From: SIG710 sp045651985
GTDB lineage: Bacteria > Bacillota > Clostridia > Oscillospirales > CAG-272
Reading direction: 5' to 3'
DNA: 64,000 bases
Assembly: GCA_045651985.1 (NCBI GenBank)
Contig: JAZRTK010000026.1
Coordinates: forward strand, 62,001 to 126,000
The notes beneath the pieces were generated by a model that was not told the origin of the DNA, made no database searches, and saw only the letters and a program-made list of their open reading frames with translations. Below, piece by piece: positions 20,579 to 29,769 of the stretch; position 1 is the stretch's first letter; each line of letters begins with the position of its first letter. A program made the position numbers and the translations under genes.

Positions 20579-21199
20579 ATGCTGAACAAAAACCTGCTCA
20601 CGATCCCCGACCAAGAAGAGAGCAAGATCAAGATAATACTTGAAAAGATAAAGGATTTTTTCTTTGAGTCGGAAACCTACGAGCATTTTTCCACCGCTTC
20701 CCGTATGACGTCTTTGCGGATCTTCATCACCGCTCTGCTGCTGGGCGTTTTTGTCTTTGTGGTGTTTTTTGCGGTGAAAAAAAGGGCGGCAAAGCGCTTC
20801 GTTGACGCAATAGAACGTGCGGGCGCGTATACGCGCGAGAGCGCAAAAACCCTCGCCGAGCTTGGAATTTGCGACGATAAAGCAGTTTTGCGCGCGCTTA
20901 GAAAAGGTGGGTTGGCTCGTCTTGCGTCGAGTGCCCAAGGGGACGAGTATAACGAGAAAAATTTTACGGCGGGCGACAAAAAAAGAAAGAAAACAGCGCC
21001 CCCGCCCTATAAGGCAGACCCACAAAAAGACAGTTTTTATTTGACCGAGAGAAAAGCGCTGTCCCTGAAGTCGATCTACGGCGGCAAAATGAGCACCGCA
21101 GGCACAATAATTCTGGGCGCTGTCGTGTGCATCGTCCTCTGGTTTGCCCTTGACAGTCTCGTACCGTTTTTCCTGTCCATGGTGGACGCAAGACTCTGA
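20579..21199 (+). CDS. Two-TM membrane protein of unknown function
   Basis: I do not recognise this 206-residue protein. It has a soluble N-terminus with acidic and aromatic residues, a transmembrane segment at about 48-66 (IFITALLLGVFVFVVFFAV), a basic cytoplasmic-looking middle region of about 100 residues with a KKRKK patch, and a second transmembrane segment near the C-terminus (TIILGAVVCIVLWFALDSL). It heads a plus-strand run with the MORN-repeat and lipoprotein genes (38-71 base spacers), pointing to a shared envelope role. Confidence 0.8.
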   Translation: MLNKNLLTIPDQEESKIKIILEKIKDFFFESETYEHFSTASRMTSLRIFITALLLGVFVFVVFFAVKKRAAKRFVDAIERAGAYTRESAKTLAELGICDDKAVLRALRKGGLARLASSAQGDEYNEKNFTAGDKKRKKTAPPPYKADPQKDSFYLTERKALSLKSIYGGKMSTAGTIILGAVVCIVLWFALDSLVPFFLSMVDARL

Positions 21200-21237
21200 T
21201 CTCAAACCAACCCACTCCAAAGAAAGGAACTGCACAA

Positions 21238-22065
21238 ATGAACAATATGTACAGCGGCTCCCAGAGACGCAAACCAAAGAAAAACCCAAACGCGGGCAAG
21301 ACCCTGCTTATAATTTTCATACTTGCGCTTCTTTCTGCCGCCGTTATCGTCGGCGCGCTGATAGCGTCGGGCTTCCGCGTGGTGGTTCAGGAAAACGGAG
21401 CAGGAGAGGAAGTCAGATTTTTCGGAATGACAGACCGCGGTGTGCCGCAGAAAGGACTATTGTTCTACCCCGACGGGGTAAGAGCCGACCTCGACGCAAA
21501 AAAGCAGACCATCAAATTTAAAGACGGCTCGGTGTACACAGGTCAGATAAAGGACCTTCTCCGCGACGGAAATGGCAAGATGATCTATTCAAACGGCGAC
21601 ACATACGAGGGTGAATTTTCCGCAGACCTGCTCAGCGGCAGCGGAACTTTTACATATAAGTCGGGCGACACCTACGTGGGGGATTACGAAAACGGCAAAA
21701 AGTCGGGTATCGGAACGTACACGTGGGCGGACGGCTCGTCCTATACGGGCGGCTTTGAAAACGATCTTCGCCATGGCAGAGGCAGACAGATCTATAAGGA
21801 TAAGATCTCCTACTACGAGGGTGATTTCAAGGACGGCTTAAAGGACGGTCACGGACTGTTCGTGTTAGCCTCGGGCGACACCTACGACGGGGAGTTTAAA
21901 AACGACATGAAGAACGGTCAGGGGAAGTACGCCTGGGCAAACGGCGACGTTTACGAGGGCGAATTCAAGGACGACGTTCTGTGCGGAATGGGAACGTTTA
22001 CCTGGGCGTCGGGCAAGTTTTATACGGGCGAGTTCAAGGACGGTAAGATCGTTTCACAAGAGTAA
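21238..22065 (+). CDS. Membrane-anchored MORN-repeat protein
   Basis: A 275-residue protein with a basic N-terminus, one transmembrane segment (about 22-44) and an outward domain made of MORN repeats. From about residue 100 to the end I count seven complete repeats plus one partial, each of about 23 residues with the pattern Y-x-G-x-F-x-x-x-x-x-x-G-x-G. MORN arrays form elongated beta-sheets, usually for protein or lipid contacts. No catalytic domain is attached. An AAAGGAA ribosome binding site precedes the ATG. Confidence 0.88.
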   Translation: MNNMYSGSQRRKPKKNPNAGKTLLIIFILALLSAAVIVGALIASGFRVVVQENGAGEEVRFFGMTDRGVPQKGLLFYPDGVRADLDAKKQTIKFKDGSVYTGQIKDLLRDGNGKMIYSNGDTYEGEFSADLLSGSGTFTYKSGDTYVGDYENGKKSGIGTYTWADGSSYTGGFENDLRHGRGRQIYKDKISYYEGDFKDGLKDGHGLFVLASGDTYDGEFKNDMKNGQGKYAWANGDVYEGEFKDDVLCGMGTFTWASGKFYTGEFKDGKIVSQE

Positions 22066-22136
22066 AAAGACATAAATTGCGGGCGCAGGAAAAGACATAT
22101 TCGGCACCCGCAATTTTAGAAAATACAGAGGAAAAA

Positions 22137-22769
22137 ATGAAAAGCAATAAGAAAATTACACGAAATCTCATAATCGTACATCTTTTTGCGGCACTTTTGC
22201 TCACCGTCTGCTCCTGCAGCTCCGAGCCGCCCGCGCTTGATGAGGTCAAGGACGAATATGCGGCGCTTATCGAAGCGTCTTACGAGATAAACGGGATCGT
22301 CTTCGGCGACGACGTTGAGACCTACGACCGACAGGACGAGGAGGTCATCAAAAACGGCGTGTATTACGACGTGCCCGAGGGCTTTTATAACTACGAGTTT
22401 CTCACCGAGAACAACAAATACAGGACCGAGGACGAAATAAGAGACGCGGCACTGAAGGTGTACAGTGAGGACTATATTTTGTCGGTGCTGGACTCCTGCT
22501 TTGAGGGCTTTATGGACGACAACGGCGAGACGGCGGTCCAGCCCAAGTATTTGAACTACACGGGCAGGCTCATGCTGAACACCGAGTACGAGGTGTACGT
22601 TGTGGGGGACCGCAGATACGACTTTGACACCATGGAGATAACCAAACCGTCGAGCGCAAAGATAGTTAACGTGACCCTTGACGCGCTTGACGGCGACGAG
22701 CGCACGAGCACGCGTCTGACCTTCGTTTTGCAGGACGGCGAGTGGCGACTTGACAGCCCCACCTATTAA
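22137..22769 (+). CDS. Secreted lipoprotein of unknown function
   Basis: A 210-residue predicted lipoprotein with a basic start (MKSNKKITRN), a hydrophobic core and candidate lipobox cysteines at 25 and 27 (LTVCSC). The mature part is acidic, with Asp/Glu/Tyr-rich segments and no recognised motif. The start at 22137 is chosen over an in-frame ATG 60 bases upstream because it gives a normal signal peptide and has an AGAGGA site. The TAA is immediately followed by the ATG of the radical SAM gene. Confidence 0.8.
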   Translation: MKSNKKITRNLIIVHLFAALLLTVCSCSSEPPALDEVKDEYAALIEASYEINGIVFGDDVETYDRQDEEVIKNGVYYDVPEGFYNYEFLTENNKYRTEDEIRDAALKVYSEDYILSVLDSCFEGFMDDNGETAVQPKYLNYTGRLMLNTEYEVYVVGDRRYDFDTMEITKPSSAKIVNVTLDALDGDERTSTRLTFVLQDGEWRLDSPTY

Positions 22770-23621
22770 ATGAAAAACGTCTATATTGAGATAACCAACG
22801 TCTGTAACCTGAATTGCTCCTTTTGCCCGGGTCATAAACGGCGGCAGGGCTTTATGAACGCCGCCGAATTTGAGAAGGTGATAAGGAAGATAGAGGGAAA
22901 GGCGGACAATATTTTTCTTCATGTCATGGGAGAGCCCCTGCTCCACCCCGAGCTTGAGGAGATCCTTGAAATTGCGGACGGAATGAGGGGAGCTACAGCT
23001 CTTAAAATAACCACGAACGGCACGCTTCTTTTTGAAAAACTGCCGATTTTGCTCGGGTCAAAAAGGCTCAAAACGCTCTGCATCTCATTACACTCATTTG
23101 AAGCAAATAACGGCGGAGATTTTGAGGAATATATTGAAAAAAGCCTTGAATGTGCGTCGGAAATCGGGAGAGCGGGCAAATTTGCTGTCCTGAGACTTTG
23201 GAACGAGGGCGGACTTGACAGCCTGAACGAACAGATCCTTGAGCTTGTAAAAAAGAGATTTCCGCAGGAAGATTGGGAAAAAACCAGACGGGGCGTGAGG
23301 ATAGCAGACCGCGTTTTCGTTGAATTCGGGGAGAAATTCGACTGGCCTGACGCAGATAAAATTCCCGAGAGTATGGATGAGCTTGAGACCGACTGCCACG
23401 CTCTGCTGACGCAGTACGCGGTCCTGTGCGACGGCACGGTAGTGCCCTGCTGCCTCGACCGCAACGGCGATATTCCTCTTGGCAATATCTTTGAGCAGAC
23501 CCCCGAGGAGATTTTGTCCTCGCCCCGCGCAAAAAAAATGCGGGACGGCATCGCCGCACACCGTGCAGAGGAAAAGCTTTGCGCCACCTGCTCAAAGCGG
23601 TGCGGTGCTTTCCAACCATAA
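22770..23621 (+). CDS. Radical SAM/SPASM-type protein
   Basis: A 283-residue radical SAM enzyme. The 4Fe-4S ligands are Cys12, Cys16 and Cys19 (CNLNCSFC) right at the N-terminus, followed by the GEPLLHP segment. The C-terminal region has extra cysteines (VPCCLDRNGDIPLGNI and CATCSKRCG) typical of SPASM or Twitch auxiliary clusters. SPASM proteins often modify peptides or small RNA-linked substrates; no precursor gene is evident here. It has no Shine-Dalgarno and starts directly on the stop of the lipoprotein gene, so it is translationally coupled to it. Confidence 0.85.
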   Translation: MKNVYIEITNVCNLNCSFCPGHKRRQGFMNAAEFEKVIRKIEGKADNIFLHVMGEPLLHPELEEILEIADGMRGATALKITTNGTLLFEKLPILLGSKRLKTLCISLHSFEANNGGDFEEYIEKSLECASEIGRAGKFAVLRLWNEGGLDSLNEQILELVKKRFPQEDWEKTRRGVRIADRVFVEFGEKFDWPDADKIPESMDELETDCHALLTQYAVLCDGTVVPCCLDRNGDIPLGNIFEQTPEEILSSPRAKKMRDGIAAHRAEEKLCATCSKRCGAFQP

Positions 23622-23643
23622 AAATCATTCAAAAGGATAAATT

Positions 23644-24792
23644 ATGATAAAGATATTTCACATGGGAGACGTGCATCTCGACAGCGCATACAGTGCCGTA
23701 GCCCTGCCTTTGCGCGAGAAGAAAAGGACACGCGCAAGAGAGCATTTTGCGCAGGTGGTTGAATATATAAAAAACGGCGGATATGATCTGGTGCTGATCT
23801 CGGGCGACCTTTTTGAGAGTGAGTCGCTCACCCGCGGCGGTGCCGAGTTTTTGAGAGCACAGCTTGGCAATATTCCTTGCCCCGCGGTCATCGCGCCGGG
23901 AAACCACGACCCATACGTTCAGGGCTCCTTTTACACAGGCGACCTGCCCGAAAACGTCCATGTTTTCAGTGGCGAAGGACTTTCATATTTCGATTTTGAT
24001 GACCTTGGCGTACGCGTGTACGGCTACGCCTTTACAGGCAATTCCCACCGCCAAAATCCCTTAACGGGATTTGAGTGTGAGAAAAGCGGAAAGATAAATG
24101 TCCTGTGCGCACACGGTGACACGGCGTCGCCTTTGTCTCCTTACGCACCCTTGTCGGTGCCCGACATGGAGCGCGCGGGATTTACCTATTGTGCCCTTGC
24201 GCATATCCACCGCCCGCCGCGTATAGTCGAGGGCGATACTGTCGTGGCGTATTCGGGCTTTCTTTTCGGTCAAGGCTTTGACGAAACGGGTAACGGCACA
24301 GCCGTTTCCGTTACGATCGAGGACATGGGAGAGAAAGCTTTAGCCGAGGCTGAACGGGTGACATTTGAGGGAGCAAGATATGAGATCGCGACCGTCGGCA
24401 TCGACGGCGCGCAAAACGACGCCGAGGTAGCTGAAATTATACGTAAAACCACCGAAAAATACGGCGCGGACGTGTCCTTGCGCGTGACGTTGACGGGGAA
24501 TATTAAAAAGGAATACCGCCCCGACACCCGCCGACTTGCGCTACAGCTGTCCGACGGACTTGAATATCTTGAGGTCAAGGACGGCACCCTGCCCCTGCTC
24601 GGAAGCGAGGTATACGAGGCAGATCAGACGGTAGTGGGAGAGCTTTTCCGCACCTTGAAAGAGAAAATGATGTGCGGCGACGAGCGTCAAAGAGCTGTTG
24701 CGGCAATGGCTTTTAGAGTGGGCTTGGCAGCAATAGAGGACCGTGAGATAACCCCGATCCTCGGCATCTCCGAGGAAGAAGGCGAGGACTGA
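23644..24792 (+). CDS. SbcD/YhaO-like DNA repair metallophosphoesterase
   Basis: A calcineurin-type phosphoesterase with the motifs HMGDVHLDSAY, LVLISGDLFES, APGNHDPY, CAHGD and CALAHIHRPP that bind two metals in the Mre11/SbcD group. Length 382 and the paired downstream SMC-like gene (3-base spacing) identify it as the nuclease half of a YhaO-YhaN type complex, paralogous to SbcCD. It probably acts on DNA ends or hairpins. Confidence 0.88.
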   Translation: MIKIFHMGDVHLDSAYSAVALPLREKKRTRAREHFAQVVEYIKNGGYDLVLISGDLFESESLTRGGAEFLRAQLGNIPCPAVIAPGNHDPYVQGSFYTGDLPENVHVFSGEGLSYFDFDDLGVRVYGYAFTGNSHRQNPLTGFECEKSGKINVLCAHGDTASPLSPYAPLSVPDMERAGFTYCALAHIHRPPRIVEGDTVVAYSGFLFGQGFDETGNGTAVSVTIEDMGEKALAEAERVTFEGARYEIATVGIDGAQNDAEVAEIIRKTTEKYGADVSLRVTLTGNIKKEYRPDTRRLALQLSDGLEYLEVKDGTLPLLGSEVYEADQTVVGELFRTLKEKMMCGDERQRAVAAMAFRVGLAAIEDREITPILGISEEEGED

Positions 24793-24794
24793 AA

Positions 24795-27116
24795 TTGATT
24801 ATTAGAAGTGTTTACATAAAGGAATTCGGTTCGATCGTTGACCGCGAAATAAACTTTCACGATGGGCTGAATATCATTGAGGGCGACAACGAATCGGGAA
24901 AAAGCACCCTGTTGTCCTTTATCAAATTCATGCTTTACGGACTGCAAAAAAAGACGGCGGGAGAGGTGGTTTCCGAAAAGGAAAGAGCATTTTCGTGGAA
25001 CACAGGGATCGCCGCGGGGGCTATGACCGTGCAGACTGACGAAGGGATCTTCCGTATTGAGCGAAGTGCCAAGGCGTCATCGCGCGCCGAAACGCCGAAG
25101 ATCTTCAATGCTGAAACGGGCGAGCAGGTACATTCGGGAGAAAACCCCGGAGAGCTGTTTTTCGGTCTGCCGTTGAACGTATTTGAAAGCACCGCCTGTG
25201 TAAAACAGCTGAAATGCACACAGCTTGACGGTGGCGGACTCGGCACGTCAATAGAAAACCTTATGGTAGCGGCGGACGAGAACACCAGCGTAAAAAAGGC
25301 GGCACAAAAGCTTGACAGCATCCGCAAAAAGCTGCAGCACAAAAGCGGCAGAGGGGGAGAGATCGCTGAGATCGAGGACGAGGTCTTGGCGCTTCAGACC
25401 CGCATAAAAAACGCGGGCGAGCGCGCAAAGCACATGGCGATGAAGGAAGCGTCCCTTGAGAGCGCGGATAAAATAATAGCCGAGGCGAGAGCGACCCTGG
25501 AGGAAGAAAAGACGCTGAGCCGCGCTTACGAGAAGCGTCAGACTCTGATCCGCTTTGAAGCACTGAAAAGCGCGGAAAAGCGCGTTGAAAGCTTAAAAAA
25601 ACAGGAAAAAGAGGAGCTGGAGAGCGGTCGGTTTGGAGGCAGACTGCCCGACGCCACAGAAATTTCGACGCTGTCCGAGCTTCGCATAAAATACACCCAG
25701 ACAAAGGAGAGCCGCGTACGCGCCGAGGCGGGATTTGAGGAGCTTAAAAGGCAGAGGGTTTCCGAGGACGAAATTGACCGCCAGGCCCGCCTCATGACCG
25801 ACGAGGGCGGAGAGCGAGCCGTGCTTGAAAATTATTCCGTAGGACTGAAAAAGTCGGGTAAAGCAAGGAAAACGGGTGTTTTGTTTTTGATATTTTCGGT
25901 GATCTGTACCCTTTTGGGCGGAGTTTTTGCCCTGACCGTCAGCTTTTTGCCTACGCTGATAGCACTGGGTAAAACTGTGAAGATCGTCTGCTCCGCGCTT
26001 GCGTTCTCGTGCGCCGTTTTGTGTGTGGTAACGGGAATTTCGCGCTTTGTAAAGTCGAAAAAGCTCGAAAAGGAAAGCGACGGGATCATAGAGACCTACG
26101 GCTGCAGCGAATATAGCCGAGAGGCGCTTGTTATACGGCTTGCCGCCCTGCGCCACCGTATCTCCGAGCGTGAGAGCTTTGAAGCTATGGTCTGCCGTCT
26201 GCGGGACGGCATCGGCGAGGCTGTTGCCGCCGAAAAGAGCGCCGAGGAGCAGCTTTCAAGACAGCTTCGCGCACTTTGTTCCAAAGAAAATTTCGAAGAC
26301 GGCGAGTTGGAGAAGATATCCGTTCAGCTGGCAGAGGAGTACCGCGTGCTTGCCGAAAAGGTGGGCGAGATCAGGCGGGATATTGACAAATACAGCGCCC
26401 TTGCCACCGAGCGCCGAGCCGAGCTTTCTTCCTACGACGAAAACGAGATACGAAGCGCGGTAACCCCCGAAATAGAGGAAAAGCTGGCAACGTTGAATAT
26501 CACCATGCTCCGCCGAGACATAGATTTCCAGCAGGCGAGGCTTGAGTCCGCCATGCAGAAAAAGCAGTCGGCAGAGCGCGAGATGATAACCCTGCAAGCC
26601 ACCTCCGAGGATGGAGAAAAGCTTTCTTCTCGGTTAGAGGAGCAGAAAAAATTGCTTGACTCCCGCCGTTTTATGCTGGACAGCCTGACACTTGCCGCCG
26701 AGAGCATAGCGCAAGCGTCGGATGCGGTCCGCCGCAACATAACACCCCGTCTCCGCCGCCACGCGGGAGAGATACTGGGACGGCTCACAGACGGAAAGTA
26801 CACCGAGCTTTCAATTTCGCCCGATTTCACTGTCAGCGTTCTGGCTGACGGCGAGACGAGACCTGTTGAGGCACTGAGCAGCGGCACGCGCGACGCGGCG
26901 TACCTTGCTATTCGTCTGGCACTTGTGTCCGTGCTTTACCGAAACGAAAAGCCCGCATTGCTTTTCGATGAGATCCTTTCCCAGATAGACGATACAAGAG
27001 CGAAAAATATTCTTGAAATGCTTTCCGAGTACACGAAAAACGGCACGCAGTGCTTGCTTTTCACCTGCCACACCCGCGAGTCGTCCATGACGGATGCCTA
27101 CGCGGTCAGAATGTGA
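24795..27116 (+). CDS. SbcC/YhaN-like SMC ATPase
   Basis: A 773-residue Rad50-like ATPase. Walker A is GDNESGKSTLLSF (about residues 34-46). Long coiled-coil stretches occupy 190-340 and 440-640, and the C-terminus has the ALSSGTRDAAYLAIRLAL signature and PALLFDEILSQIDD Walker B. Between the coils two hydrophobic segments (about 355-415) look like a membrane hairpin, as reported for YhaN proteins. The start is a TTG at 24795 giving MIIRSVYIKEFGSI, the expected first strand. It probably forms a complex with the preceding phosphoesterase. Confidence 0.88.
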   Translation: MIIRSVYIKEFGSIVDREINFHDGLNIIEGDNESGKSTLLSFIKFMLYGLQKKTAGEVVSEKERAFSWNTGIAAGAMTVQTDEGIFRIERSAKASSRAETPKIFNAETGEQVHSGENPGELFFGLPLNVFESTACVKQLKCTQLDGGGLGTSIENLMVAADENTSVKKAAQKLDSIRKKLQHKSGRGGEIAEIEDEVLALQTRIKNAGERAKHMAMKEASLESADKIIAEARATLEEEKTLSRAYEKRQTLIRFEALKSAEKRVESLKKQEKEELESGRFGGRLPDATEISTLSELRIKYTQTKESRVRAEAGFEELKRQRVSEDEIDRQARLMTDEGGERAVLENYSVGLKKSGKARKTGVLFLIFSVICTLLGGVFALTVSFLPTLIALGKTVKIVCSALAFSCAVLCVVTGISRFVKSKKLEKESDGIIETYGCSEYSREALVIRLAALRHRISERESFEAMVCRLRDGIGEAVAAEKSAEEQLSRQLRALCSKENFEDGELEKISVQLAEEYRVLAEKVGEIRRDIDKYSALATERRAELSSYDENEIRSAVTPEIEEKLATLNITMLRRDIDFQQARLESAMQKKQSAEREMITLQATSEDGEKLSSRLEEQKKLLDSRRFMLDSLTLAAESIAQASDAVRRNITPRLRRHAGEILGRLTDGKYTELSISPDFTVSVLADGETRPVEALSSGTRDAAYLAIRLALVSVLYRNEKPALLFDEILSQIDDTRAKNILEMLSEYTKNGTQCLLFTCHTRESSMTDAYAVRM

Positions 27117-27182
27117 CCGAGACTTTTTTAAAAAGGGGCAAGTACCCCGTAACCCCCAAAAATCCACCCGAAGGAGAAAAAA

Positions 27183-29729
27183 ATGAAAAAACTGTTTTTC
27201 ATACTTGCCACACTTGCCGTAACCCTCCTTGCCCTCACCGCGTGCGGTGACAGAACGGGAGAAGCGGACGGCATAACAAAGGTAAAATATGACTCCGAGA
27301 CGGGAAAGGTGTCCCTTGTGGCAACGCTCACATCTGACACGTTAAAGCAATACAAAAATGAGACTTTGTACTTGATGGAGATACCTGCGGGACAGTCGGT
27401 GCGTGACGTTGCAACCTCTGTGCCTGCGGCACAGATGAAAGCCAAAGGTACAATGGAGCACTCCCTGGAGCTGAAAAGCGGCGCGCGCACTCTGCTCTAT
27501 TCGGGATTTGTTCTGGCGTACTATAATTACGCCGAGGGCTATACGCCCATCGGCGAGGTGAGATACGTTGAAAACCCTGACGCACTTGCCGCCTCAAAGC
27601 AAAAATACCCGACCTACACCTCACAAAAAGGACTTTTCGTGTCCTCAGCGGCACAGGCGGTCAAAACGGGTGTAAAGCACACGGTGATACGAGTTCCCAT
27701 TGAAGATTTCATTCGCGCCAAGGGCGACGAGGAGACATTTGCTACCATTTTCTGCGGAAATTCCTATTACATCGACCGCTCAGCGATCGCAAAGCTCGAC
27801 CACAAGGTGAAAACCATGTCGGAGTCGGGAATTGAGGTGCTTTTGCAGTTCACCCTTGACACCGACCCGTACGAGCTTGAGGCAGGTGTCGGTAAGCTGG
27901 CATCCCTTTACACCCAAGGCGGAAAATCCCCCGAGGGAGAAAGCGATCACTACGCGACGGCGGTAAATGACCCCGACGGATTTGAAAAGCTGGCGTCCTT
28001 TTTTGAATATATAGGCGCACGCTACACCCGAGAGGACGGTGAATACGGTTTTGCGGGAGCGTTCATTATCGGCGACAGCGTAAACGATCTTGAAAGCGCC
28101 AACACCGACATCGAGCGCACTCTGGCGGAGACCACCGAGCGCTACGCGACCATTTTCCGCATAGCATATACAGCACTGCGCTCAAAGTACGCAAACGGCA
28201 AAATTTTCGTGCCCGTTAACAGTGAGTGGACGGTGGATATATCCCCCGAAGCGGATAATACGGCACCCGAAACGGGTGACCAAACGCAAGAGGGCAACAC
28301 AGACGAAAGTACCCTTACTCCCATGCCCGTGGCGCGGCGCCGCCGATTTGGTGCAAGAGAGTTTCTTTCCAACTTTGCCGCGAAGGTCAAGCTTGGCGGA
28401 GATATTTCCTATTCGGTTTGCCTGACGCTTCTCCACGACGGTGACAGCGACGTAAAGAACGACGCTTCCGAGGGAGGACAGATACCGAGCAAGATAAATT
28501 GCGGCAATCTTACCGCCGTGAACACGTTTCTTAACAGTGCGGGCTTGACCTTTGGCGGCGAACGCCGAGAGCTTTCGGTGATCGCCTCGATCCCCGCCTC
28601 AAACGAGAAAAAAATGGCTCAGTCATATGCAGAGCTTTATTTTGCCTGCGCGGATAACGGCGTTTCCGCCTTTATTTACAACGGCGAGCGGGACGGCGAA
28701 ACGGGCAACGGCGAGACGGGACTCATGACCGCTGTCGCCGAGGGACAAAAGGGAGAAACGCGTAAGATATACGACATTTTCTGCTCAATTGACCGCGCAG
28801 ACGGTGCCGAGACCCTTTCAAAGCTCTCGGAATCACTTGGAAAGAGAGCTGAGAAATACGCAGACGGAAAAACTCTCGCGTATCACGTAAGCGAAAAGGG
28901 CTCGAACACGGAAATTAAGGTAAAGCGGGGGCAAAAAAATGCACTTTTCGCCTTTGACGGCGCAAGCGCAGCGGGATTTTACCCCGCATACAGTGCTCTT
29001 TCCGTAGAGCCTTGTGCCGAGAACGGTGCGGGAAGCGTCTTTGCCGCCCTGTCGCCGCTTGGTCCCGGCGACCTTATGGGGATCCGTTCTCCCGAAATTT
29101 CGGGAGCGGACTTTGAGCGAGTGAAGGTTGTAAAATTGACCCTCAACGTGGAGCTTCCAACCTCCAACACGGGCAAAATCACTCTTTTCCTGCAAGGTAT
29201 GGGTGAAAAATCCGTCAGCTACGAGGGTCAGGCGACTGTCCAGTCCGGCAATTTGCAGACGGTTTGGTTCGATATTTCAAAATTTTCCGAGGAGATAGAC
29301 GAAAAAGACCTTGTACGCTTGTCGCTGTGGTGCGAGGCGGATAATAACGCACCCATCAGGGCAGACGAGCCGTCCGATGCGGGATATTCTCTGACCCTGC
29401 ATGGGGTCGAGCTTGTTTCAAAGAAGCCTGTCAGCCCTCTGTGGTGGATAATTCCTCTGATTTTGGTGCTTGGCGCGGGAATCTTCTTCTTCCTTTACGG
29501 AAAGTCAGCCACTGAAAGAGCACCTTCAAGCTACCGCAAGGACCCCGCACGTGAGCACAGCGGTCGCCAAGGAGCACGCAGAACGGGCAGACCCGCGCAA
29601 CGTCGGGGGCGTCATCAAGGCAGACAGGGATACGGCGCACCCAATACGCAACCCCGCCGCCCTCAAAATCAAAACTCCCACGCAAGAGACCCAAGACCCC
29701 CTCAAAATACTTTAAACGGGAGAATTTGA
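27183..29729 (+). CDS. Large DUF5722-like lipoprotein with C-terminal TM
   Basis: An 848-residue exported protein. The signal peptide ends in a lipobox (LALTAC, Cys21). Residues about 145-390 resemble the DUF5722 domain, a predicted glycoside-hydrolase-like barrel (KGLFVSSAAQAVKTGVKHTV and later strands); the assignment is from memory of the family. A variable region precedes a C-terminal beta-sandwich-like part, then a TM helix (WWIIPLILVLGAGIFFFLYG, about 765-785) and a tail of about 55 residues very rich in Arg, Gln and Pro. Having both a lipid anchor and a TM helix is odd. The AraC regulator follows. Confidence 0.75.
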   Translation: MKKLFFILATLAVTLLALTACGDRTGEADGITKVKYDSETGKVSLVATLTSDTLKQYKNETLYLMEIPAGQSVRDVATSVPAAQMKAKGTMEHSLELKSGARTLLYSGFVLAYYNYAEGYTPIGEVRYVENPDALAASKQKYPTYTSQKGLFVSSAAQAVKTGVKHTVIRVPIEDFIRAKGDEETFATIFCGNSYYIDRSAIAKLDHKVKTMSESGIEVLLQFTLDTDPYELEAGVGKLASLYTQGGKSPEGESDHYATAVNDPDGFEKLASFFEYIGARYTREDGEYGFAGAFIIGDSVNDLESANTDIERTLAETTERYATIFRIAYTALRSKYANGKIFVPVNSEWTVDISPEADNTAPETGDQTQEGNTDESTLTPMPVARRRRFGAREFLSNFAAKVKLGGDISYSVCLTLLHDGDSDVKNDASEGGQIPSKINCGNLTAVNTFLNSAGLTFGGERRELSVIASIPASNEKKMAQSYAELYFACADNGVSAFIYNGERDGETGNGETGLMTAVAEGQKGETRKIYDIFCSIDRADGAETLSKLSESLGKRAEKYADGKTLAYHVSEKGSNTEIKVKRGQKNALFAFDGASAAGFYPAYSALSVEPCAENGAGSVFAALSPLGPGDLMGIRSPEISGADFERVKVVKLTLNVELPTSNTGKITLFLQGMGEKSVSYEGQATVQSGNLQTVWFDISKFSEEIDEKDLVRLSLWCEADNNAPIRADEPSDAGYSLTLHGVELVSKKPVSPLWWIIPLILVLGAGIFFFLYGKSATERAPSSYRKDPAREHSGRQGARRTGRPAQRRGRHQGRQGYGAPNTQPRRPQNQNSHARDPRPPQNTLNGRI

Positions 29730-29769
29730 GCTTTAATACCTTGCCCAAAACGGCAGAAAGGAGACCCGA

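Noticed and set aside
22137..23621. Lipoprotein and radical SAM gene as a RiPP precursor and its enzyme
   Set aside because: The lipoprotein is 210 residues with a signal peptide and no core-like Cys or repeat; the coupling alone does not show that it is a substrate.
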